Of a stretch of DNA of 22,812 bases, positions 16,696-22,812 are shown one piece after another (position 1 is the first letter of the stretch; every line of letters begins with the position of its first letter). The notes under the pieces are model-generated. The model ran no database searches. It was given only the letters and a program-made list of their open reading frames with translations, and was not told the DNA's origin. Source of the stretch: Anaerolineaceae bacterium (GTDB lineage: Bacteria > Chloroflexota > Anaerolineae > Anaerolineales > Anaerolineaceae). The DNA is taken from NCBI GenBank assembly GCA_003158355.1, contig PMIV01000155.1, positions 1-22,812 of the forward strand, given 5' to 3'. The position numbers and the translations under genes were made by a program.

Positions 16696-16724
16696 ATAAT
16701 AGCAAGAATCAAATCGGAAGTCAA
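16696..16724 (-). promoter_or_regulatory. sigma70-type promoter of the regulator/arabinose operon
   Basis: On the - strand, -35 TTGACT (16719-16724) and -10 TATTAT (16696-16701) are separated by exactly 17 bases. Transcription would begin near 16689, directly at the operators, with a leader of about 60 bases before the TTG start of the LacI gene. This is the clearest promoter for the whole 12-kb arabinose unit. Confidence 0.8.
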
Positions 16725-17161
16725 TAGGTTTTTGGCAATCTGATATTTAGGGTAAATATTATTAAGTTATTGGTATCGGCTATTTAATTCATTTTATTAT
16801 TTTATTACCGTGAAAGTGCTCAAAAAAGCCAAATTGTGGAATGAAAATTACCTAATCTCTTCACATTGTAGTTTCGATAAAATAAAGTTATTTCAATCGG
16901 AATGGTTGCATTAAAAACTTGTTGTAATCAAGGTTAATTTTACTGATCAATCTCTGGAGAATATGGGAAGAGACTGGTATCGATTTTTCTTCAATGGCTC
17001 AAGTAATCTTTGCACACTCAAACTAAAAACGCCTATTGCCGCGGTCTGTGCGTCCTCGAAAGGCAGTAATGAGAGGGATGGGCGTTTGGATGATTGTAAC
17101 GGAAGCAGACAGGGTTTTTCTTTCCCGGATACCCGGCTGGGGAGCCATTGACATTTCCTGT
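16725..17161. other. AT-rich gap between guaB and the regulator
   Basis: No supported gene lies here. The left two thirds are very AT-rich and carry no recognisable reading frame. The short open frames toward the right have no ribosome site and no recognisable protein features. A possible terminator for the purine operon is listed separately. Confidence 0.5.
17021..17087 (-). terminator. possible terminator of the purine operon
   Basis: On the - strand, aaacgcc (complement of 17081-17087) can pair with ggcgttt (complement of 17027-17033), followed by a short T run. The enclosed loop is about 47 bases, with room for an inner gcc/ggc pairing. This is longer than a normal intrinsic terminator, so the call is weak. 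Confidence 0.35.
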
Positions 17162-18643
17162 CTAATTACCGCGCTGATAATTAGGCGCCTCACGGGTGAA
17201 TGTGATGTCATGTGGGTGGCTTTCAATGAGCCCGGCGCCGGTGATACGAATCAGTTTTGCCTTGGTTCTGAGGTCAACCAGGTTGGCTGCGCCGGCATAT
17301 CCCATGCCTGACCGCAATCCTCCGATAAGTTGGAAAACATAATCGTCAAGTGAACCTTTCATCGGGACCATGCCTTCTACCCCCTCCGGGACGAGTTTAT
17401 CAGATCCTCCCTGACTGGTGCCATAGCGGTCTTTCCCGTACCCCTGAAGAGCGCCCATCGATCCCATGCCGCGATAGGTCTTGTATTGACGGCCCTGATA
17501 GAGGATCTCTTCACCGGGAGATTCGATCATCCCGGCCAGCAGACTGCCTAACATGATGGTATCCGCACCGGCCACTATGGCTTTGACGATATCGCCGCTG
17601 TATTTTATGCCGCCGTCAGCAATGATGGGAATGCCCAGCGGCCGTGCCTCTTTTGCGCAACGGTAGATCGCCGTCAACTGCGGCATGCCCGAACCGGAGA
17701 TGACTCGTGTGGTGCAGATCGATCCGGCACCCACGCCCACTTTTATGGCGTCCGCTCCGGCTTCGATCAACGCTTTGGTACCCTCTTCGGTTACAACATT
17801 CCCGGCAATAAGCGGAAGGTGCGGCTGAAGGGATTTGATACGACGGATGGTATTAATCACGTTGGCAGTATGACCGTGGGCAGTATCGATCACGACCACA
17901 TCCACACCCATTTCCACCATTCTCTCAATACGTTCTTCTACATCTGCGCCAACCCCCACGGCTGCACCGACCAGAAGTCGGCCGCGATCATCTTTGGAAG
18001 CATTCGGATATTGAATTTTTTTCTGGATATCCTTAATCGTGATCAATCCTTTTAAGTGGCCGTTGTCGTCGACAAGGGGAAGTTTTTCAATGCGATGCGT
18101 TTTCAGGATCTTTTTAGCCTGATCAAGGGTTGTGCCAATTTTTGCGGTAACCAGGTTTTGAGAGGTCATAAACTCCGTTACCGGGTGCAGCATCTCTTCC
18201 GGTTCTGCAAAACGTGTGTCACGGTTGGTAAGGATGCCAATCAGTTTATTCGATATCGGATCGATCACCGGTAAACCACTGATGTGAAAACGGCCCATGA
18301 TCTCTTCTGCTTCCGCCAGCGTGGCTTCTGGTGAAAGGGTGATCGGATCGGCGATCATGCCTGATTCAGAGCGTTTGACAATTTCAACTTCACGCGCTTG
18401 TTCGGTTGGAGACATATTGCGATGGATGATGCCAATGCCGCCTTCACGTGCCAGTGCAATAGCCAGGCGTGAATCAGTGACCGTATCCATGGCTGCTGAG
18501 ATCAGGGGAATGTTTAGCTGAATGTCGCGTGTCAATTGTGTATGCACATCCACTTTGGAGGGCAGTACTTCACTATAACCCGGTTCAATTAGAACATCAT
18601 CAAAGGTAAGGGCTTCTATCTGCTCAAACAAGGTTTGATTCAT
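17162..18643 (-). CDS. guaB: IMP dehydrogenase
   Basis: Oxidises IMP to XMP with NAD+, the first step from IMP to GMP. It has 493 residues and the usual layout: the barrel start [12 protein letters not shown] and two CBS domains inserted at about 95-150 and 155-210. The catalytic loop is [13 protein letters not shown] with Cys310, followed by [13 protein letters not shown] and the flap motif [10 protein letters not shown] (404-413). I chose the ATG at 18643 because of its aggag site and the family start. The longer frame reaching 18715 overlaps the end of purH and adds atypical residues. It begins 14 bases after purH and is the last gene of the purine operon in this window. Confidence 0.97.
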   Translation of the reverse strand: MNQTLFEQIEALTFDDVLIEPGYSEVLPSKVDVHTQLTRDIQLNIPLISAAMDTVTDSRLAIALAREGGIGIIHRNMSPTEQAREVEIVKRSESGMIADPITLSPEATLAEAEEIMGRFHISGLPVIDPISNKLIGILTNRDTRFAEPEEMLHPVTEFMTSQNLVTAKIGTTLDQAKKILKTHRIEKLPLVDDNGHLKGLITIKDIQKKIQYPNASKDDRGRLLVGAAVGVGADVEERIERMVEMGVDVVVIDTAHGHTANVINTIRRIKSLQPHLPLIAGNVVTEEGTKALIEAGADAIKVGVGAGSICTTRVISGSGMPQLTAIYRCAKEARPLGIPIIADGGIKYSGDIVKAIVAGADTIMLGSLLAGMIESPGEEILYQGRQYKTYRGMGSMGALQGYGKDRYGTSQGGSDKLVPEGVEGMVPMKGSLDDYVFQLIGGLRSGMGYAGAANLVDLRTKAKLIRITGAGLIESHPHDITFTREAPNYQRGN

Positions 18644-18657
18644 TCTTTCTCCTAGAA

Positions 18658-20157
18658 TTAATGTCGGAAATGACGGTAGCCGGTAAAGACCATACTGATT
18701 CCCTTTTGGTTGCATAGATCGATCGATTCCTGATCGCGAACAGAACCTCCGGGTTGGACAATGGCTTTGATGCCGAAACGAGCCGCTTCTTCCACTGAAT
18801 CGGGGAAGGGGAAGAACGCATCAGAGGCCATCACTGCACCCACTGATCTGTCTCCGGCTCGCTGTTTGGCAATTCTAACGCAATCCACACGGTTTGGCTG
18901 CCCGCCGCCGATACCCACAGTGGCTTCACCCTGCGCGAAAACGATCGAGTTGGATTTAACATGCTGGCAGGCCGTCCAGGCAAATTTCATCGAAGCCATT
19001 TCGGCAGCGGTTGGTTGGGCAACGGTGACGACCTTCCAATTTTCCTGAGTTTTGTCGCCGAAATCAACCTCCTGACGCAGCAATCCGCGAATGATGGAAC
19101 GGTACTCCACTTTTGGTTCCACTTCAAGGTCAGGCATTTGCACCAGCCGCAGGTTCTTTTTCTTGCCCAAAATGGTTAAGGCTTCTTCTTCGAAGCCAGG
19201 TGCGATAACGCACTCCACAAATAAATCGCTAATTGCCTGGGCCGTGGCGGTTTCGATGATGCGGTTAGCAGCAATGATACCGCCATAAGCAGAAACCGGA
19301 TCGCTGGCCAAAGCGTCTTGATAGGCTTTGAGCTGGTCATCAGCAGAGGCCATGCCGCAGGGGGAGAGATGTTTGACGATGACGATGCTGTTATTTTTGA
19401 AGCTGACCACGGCCCTCCAGGCGGCGTCAAGATCGAGCATGTTGTTATAGGAGAGTTCCTTACCATGCAGGACTTGCCCGCCTAAAGGAGTGCCGCCTTC
19501 GGTATAACTCAACAGGGCAGCAGACTGATGCGGGTTTTCTCCATAACGCAAAGATTGCACCGGATAGAGGGTGAGGGATTCTGCGCCTTTGCCCTCAAGG
19601 TAATTGGCGATGGCCTGGTCGTAATGAGAGGTAAGACGAAAACCTTTTATTGCCAGGTGACTGCGCACGGTTTGATCCAGACTTCCGGCTTTCAGCTTTT
19701 GCAATACGGAAGGGTAATCTTTTGGATCGCAGACTAGGGTGACCCGGTCATTGTTCTTCGCTGCTGCACGGATCAGTGCTACGCCGCCAATGTCGATCTG
19801 TTCAATTGCATCTGCTAGGTTGACATCCGGTTTGGTGATGGTGGCCTCAAAAGGATAAAGATTGACAACAACGAGGTCGATGGGTGCCCAGCCGAGCGAT
19901 TTGAGCTGAGCGAAGTCCTCTGGGGTGTTGCGGGCCAATATTCCACCGTGAATGGCCGGGTGCAAAGTCTTCACCCGTCCGCCCAGAATTTCTGGTGAAC
20001 CGGTGTAGTCGGCCACTTCTGTGACCTTTAAATTGTTTTGCAGTAATAATTTGGCGGTGCCGCCTGATGCCAGCAATTCCCAACCGAGAGAAACGAGTCC
20101 ACCGGCGAATTCCACCAATCCGGATTTATCATAAACTGAAATTAACGCTTTAGGCAT
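18658..20157 (-). CDS. purH: bifunctional AICAR formyltransferase / IMP cyclohydrolase
   Basis: Performs the last two steps of IMP synthesis. The N-terminal methylglyoxal-synthase-like cyclohydrolase domain begins [14 protein letters not shown] and includes [11 protein letters not shown] and [16 protein letters not shown]. The transformylase part has [11 protein letters not shown] (family usually KHxNPCG), [25 protein letters not shown] and the C-terminal [19 protein letters not shown] and [11 protein letters not shown]. At 499 residues it is slightly short against about 530 in E. coli but appears complete. The ATG at 20157 has a ggagg site and overlaps the end of purN by 8 bases. An upstream in-frame start inside purN is rejected. 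Confidence 0.96.
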   Translation of the reverse strand: MPKALISVYDKSGLVEFAGGLVSLGWELLASGGTAKLLLQNNLKVTEVADYTGSPEILGGRVKTLHPAIHGGILARNTPEDFAQLKSLGWAPIDLVVVNLYPFEATITKPDVNLADAIEQIDIGGVALIRAAAKNNDRVTLVCDPKDYPSVLQKLKAGSLDQTVRSHLAIKGFRLTSHYDQAIANYLEGKGAESLTLYPVQSLRYGENPHQSAALLSYTEGGTPLGGQVLHGKELSYNNMLDLDAAWRAVVSFKNNSIVIVKHLSPCGMASADDQLKAYQDALASDPVSAYGGIIAANRIIETATAQAISDLFVECVIAPGFEEEALTILGKKKNLRLVQMPDLEVEPKVEYRSIIRGLLRQEVDFGDKTQENWKVVTVAQPTAAEMASMKFAWTACQHVKSNSIVFAQGEATVGIGGGQPNRVDCVRIAKQRAGDRSVGAVMASDAFFPFPDSVEEAARFGIKAIVQPGGSVRDQESIDLCNQKGISMVFTGYRHFRH

Positions 20158-20755
20158 GAGATTCCTCCATTTCAAGAATTTGATGAGCAATAGTTTCAAT
20201 TAGCAATTGATGTTCGCAAAGATGGACTCTTTTTTGCAAGTCTTGAAGGGTGTCCTTTGGCTTGATCTCGACTGTTCTTTGCGCTAGTACAGGACCCAGG
20301 TCTATGCCTTCATCTGGAACGAGATGAACCATTACACCTGTGCAGCGGATTTCACCGTGCTGATAGGCATCATAAGCACGTTCGATGGCTTCGACACCGG
20401 GGAAGGTTCCGGGCAAAGCAGGGTGAAGGTTGAGGATGCGGCCTGGAAAATGGCTGATAAAAGCCATGCTTAAAATGCGCATCCAGCCGGCCAGGATCAC
20501 CAGGTTGGGATGGTAGGACATCACCAAATCTGCCAGTTCGGCATCGTAGGCTTCGCGTTCCTGTGTTTTTAATTTTGGTTTTACCAGGGCTGGAATGCCC
20601 GCCGTTCTGGCCCTTTCCAGGCCGTAAGCCTCTTTGGTGTTGGAAATCACGGCTTGAATCTTGACGTTTAGTTTATCATTACGAGCTGCATCGATGAGTG
20701 CCTGCAAATTACTGCCGTTACCGGAGATCAACACCACGATCGCTGCTTGTTTCAT
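20150..20755 (-). CDS. purN: phosphoribosylglycinamide formyltransferase (folate-dependent)
   Basis: Transfers a formyl group from 10-formyl-tetrahydrofolate to GAR. It has 201 residues. The phosphate-binding start is VVLISGNGSNLQAL, and the catalytic residues are visible as Asn109 and His111 in NLHPALPGTFPG and an aspartate in VPDEGIDLGPV (probably Asp148). The loop HPALPG is a small variation on the usual HPSLLP. The ATG at 20755 overlaps the stop of purD-purM as atga. The longer frame to 20806 is rejected because the MKQAAIVVLISGNGSN start fits the family. It lies directly behind the fused purD-purM and is probably coupled to it in translation. Confidence 0.96.
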   Translation of the reverse strand: MKQAAIVVLISGNGSNLQALIDAARNDKLNVKIQAVISNTKEAYGLERARTAGIPALVKPKLKTQEREAYDAELADLVMSYHPNLVILAGWMRILSMAFISHFPGRILNLHPALPGTFPGVEAIERAYDAYQHGEIRCTGVMVHLVPDEGIDLGPVLAQRTVEIKPKDTLQDLQKRVHLCEHQLLIETIAHQILEMEESHA

Positions 20756-22812
20756 CGGATCAACACCTGGGCACGAGGGCCTGGTTGGAGTTCGCCGATC
20801 ACCCATAGGGGTTCCGGGATAATAGAACGAATAGTGGGCAAGTTCTCCGGGCTGATCACTGCCACCATCCCAATGCCCATATTGAAAACGTGGAACATTT
20901 CCATCAAGTCAATTTCGCCTTGAGCCTGAAGCCAATTATATATGGAAGGAACAGGCCAGGATGAGAGATCAATGACAGGCTGCAAATTTTCTGGCAGAGA
21001 GCGGGGAATATTTTCGATGAATCCTCCGCCGGTGATGTGAGATAATCCTTTGAAATAAGAGATCGCTGGCTTGAGAATATTCAGATACGAGCGGTGAGGA
21101 GCCAGCAGCGCATCAGCCAGATTGGATTTGAGTTCCTGGCGGTAGACCAACAGGTCTTCATCCCGGCAGATCTTGCGGATCAGCGAATACCCATTGGTGT
21201 GCGGTCCGCTCGAGGCAAACCCTAACAATAGATCACCCGGCTGCATGATAGAAAGGTTGGGAAGAATATTCTTGCGTTCTACCAGCCCCACGATTGTTCC
21301 AGCCACGTCGAAGGTCTGGTTCTGATAGACTCCCGGCATTTCGGCAGTCTCCCCACCTAACAGAGCGCAGCCTGCAAGGCGGCAGGCAGAAGCCATTCCG
21401 CTGACAATTTCGGCGACCAGTTCCGGTTTTAATTTTGCGGTTGCGAAATAATCGAGGAAGAACAGCGGGCTGGCTCCCTGCACGAGGATGTCATTAATAC
21501 AATGATTGACGATATCTTCCCCGACCCCGGCCAGGCGCCCCAGGCGCGCAGCCAGTTCAACTTTCGTCCCCACGCCGTCGGTGGAAGCGACGAGGACGGG
21601 GTTCTCTCCCAGATTCGAGGCATCAAACAATCCGCCAAAAGAGCCGATCCCTGCCAGTACACGCTCATTGTACGTCGATTGAACCGTTTCTTTCATTAAA
21701 TACACAGCACGGTTCCCGGCATCAATATCCACCCCCGCACTTTGATAAGTACTTGCTTTGTTGGCGCTCCTCAATCCTTTTTGCGCGATGTCGCGGCGGT
21801 ACTGCATGCCAGTAAAGGTAATTCGAGACACGGCCGAATAAGCGTCCTCAATAGCAGAACCCAATGTGGAATTCCAGCAGGTAACCCCAAGAACGCGGCC
21901 ACCTGAATTAAGCGTGCGTACTCCATCCAGACGAGTGCTGGCATGGAAGACCATGCCGTTTTGCAGAGACGCATCCAACCCGCTAATGGGATAGCCGGTC
22001 TGGAATTTCCCCGGATATCCGCCTGAAGCCAGCACTACACAGACTGCTGTATCTTTGTTCCATTGGATCTGTGTTTCATTTAAAGTACCCCGTGTACAGG
22101 CAGTAAAAATTTCCAACAGGTCAGATTTCAACAAAGGCAAGATTACCTGGGTCTCAGGGTCCCCAAAACGAGCATTAAACTCAAGTGTTTTTATTCCATC
22201 ATCAGTCAACATCAGACCTGCATATAGGACCCCGACATAGGGGGAACCTTCTTTTCGCAGCCCGTCAACAGTTGGCTGCAAGATAGCCTTGATCGTGTTC
22301 TTGATTTGATCCTGGGTCAGACAGTGGGCAGGGGCATAGGTACCCATGCCGCCGGTGTTGGGTCCTTCATCGTTATCCAGCAAACGTTTGTGATCTTGAG
22401 CGGGCGGCATTACCGAAAGAGTTTGACCGTCGCAAAAAGCCAACAAAGAAACTTCTTCCCCTTGCAATCGCTCCTCGATGACAACTTCCTCCCCGGCTTC
22501 ACCGAATTGCCTGCCGACCATGATCTCCTGCAAAGTGGTTAGCCCTTCTTCCAGAGAATCCGGCAGGATCACCCCTTTCCCAGCAGCCAGACCGGATGCT
22601 TTGATCACAATTGGATAAGTCATCGAGCGCAGATGCTCACAGGCTTTTTGATAGTCAGCAAAAACAGCAAAACGGGCAGTGGGGATATGATGACGCTGCA
22701 TGAATTGTTTCGAAAAACATTTGGAAGATTCGATCTGGGCGGCCGCTTGCGAAGGCCCAAAGACTGCAATCCCCTGAGCGCGCAGCCCATCGCTCACTCC
22801 GGCGGCCAAAGC
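20752..22812 (-). CDS. purD-purM: PurD-PurM fusion: GAR synthetase / AIR synthetase (5' end outside window)
   Basis: One open frame carries two enzymes. The N-terminal part (first about 346 visible residues) is GAR synthetase: FGPSQAAAQIESSK, the ATP-grasp segment KASGLAAGKGV, DHKRLLDNDEGPNTGGMG, and EFNARFGDPETQ. It ends at the usual MQYRRDIAQKGL. After only about 8 linker residues (junction near 21750-21770) AIR synthetase begins with STYQSAGVDIDAGNRAV. It continues with the ATP-site STDGVGTK, the HCINDILVQGASPLFFLDY block, GGETAEMPG, SSGPHTNGYSLIR and HITGGGFIEN. About the first 75 residues of PurD lie beyond the right edge. The TTG at 22807-22809 is an internal leucine codon, not a start. 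The fusion has the same order as yeast ADE5,7 and the animal GARS-AIRS-GART enzyme. Confidence 0.93.
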   Translation of the reverse strand, partial: ALAAGVSDGLRAQGIAVFGPSQAAAQIESSKCFSKQFMQRHHIPTARFAVFADYQKACEHLRSMTYPIVIKASGLAAGKGVILPDSLEEGLTTLQEIMVGRQFGEAGEEVVIEERLQGEEVSLLAFCDGQTLSVMPPAQDHKRLLDNDEGPNTGGMGTYAPAHCLTQDQIKNTIKAILQPTVDGLRKEGSPYVGVLYAGLMLTDDGIKTLEFNARFGDPETQVILPLLKSDLLEIFTACTRGTLNETQIQWNKDTAVCVVLASGGYPGKFQTGYPISGLDASLQNGMVFHASTRLDGVRTLNSGGRVLGVTCWNSTLGSAIEDAYSAVSRITFTGMQYRRDIAQKGLRSANKASTYQSAGVDIDAGNRAVYLMKETVQSTYNERVLAGIGSFGGLFDASNLGENPVLVASTDGVGTKVELAARLGRLAGVGEDIVNHCINDILVQGASPLFFLDYFATAKLKPELVAEIVSGMASACRLAGCALLGGETAEMPGVYQNQTFDVAGTIVGLVERKNILPNLSIMQPGDLLLGFASSGPHTNGYSLIRKICRDEDLLVYRQELKSNLADALLAPHRSYLNILKPAISYFKGLSHITGGGFIENIPRSLPENLQPVIDLSSWPVPSIYNWLQAQGEIDLMEMFHVFNMGIGMVAVISPENLPTIRSIIPEPLWVIGELQPGPRAQVLIR

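Noticed and set aside
16963..17311. Short + and - strand frames around the 3' end of guaB
   Set aside because: None has a ribosome site or recognisable protein features, and they overlap the guaB end or the possible terminator.

Overview
The window is a stretch of bacterial chromosome with dense, ordinary operons and moderate-to-low GC. No mobile elements or CRISPR arrays were seen. The best guess at origin is an anaerobic, fermentative member of the Chloroflexota (Anaerolineae-like). This is an inference from three things: the Ala/Thr/Pro-rich linker after the lipobox of the sugar-binding lipoprotein, the PurD-PurM fusion, and the YtfQRT/YjfF-type arabinose cluster. No rRNA or other phylogenetic marker is present to prove it.

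Left part (1-4900, + strand), with a sulfur and redox theme. A strong intrinsic terminator closes an upstream unit. Then comes a SAM-I (S-box) riboswitch with its own terminator hairpin, which should control metA (homoserine O-acyltransferase carrying Glu111, the residue linked to acetyl-CoA use) and metY (O-acetylhomoserine sulfhydrylase). These two genes convert homoserine to homocysteine, and the acetyl prediction for MetA agrees with the substrate of MetY. A long hairpin and a tRNA-Cys(GCA) follow. After them come a DUF4395 membrane protein with a CxxC motif, a membrane-anchored thioredoxin overlapping it by one base, and a stand-alone B3/B4 (PheRS-beta-like editing) domain protein.

Middle part (4849-16724, - strand) is one long arabinose locus. 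In transcription order: a sigma70-like promoter with two overlapping LacI-type operators; a LacI-family regulator (TTG start); a YtfQ-like sugar-binding lipoprotein; an intercistronic stem-loop; a double ABC ATPase; two RbsC/YtfT/YjfF-type permeases; an unrecognised lipoprotein; a gap with a perfect 17-bp inverted repeat; then L-ribulokinase, L-arabinose isomerase (araA) and L-ribulose-5-phosphate 4-epimerase (araD), ending at a shared terminator. Together these take up arabinose and convert it to xylulose-5-phosphate. The second permease is unusual: it carries about 190 extra C-terminal residues, made of a transmembrane helix plus a four-cysteine domain predicted to lie outside the membrane.

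Right part (17162-22812, - strand) is a purine operon: purD-purM (one fused polypeptide, 5' end outside the window), purN (4-nt overlap), purH (8-nt overlap) and guaB (14-nt gap). It covers the GAR synthetase, AIR synthetase, GAR formyltransferase, AICAR formyltransferase/IMP cyclohydrolase and IMP dehydrogenase steps. The purD-purM-purN order matches the domain order of the trifunctional GARS-AIRS-GART protein of animals.

The most interesting points are the permease with the extra extracytoplasmic domain beside an orphan lipoprotein, the purD-purM fusion overlapping purN, the tandem overlapping operators, and the hairpin with flanking direct repeats inside the arabinose operon.
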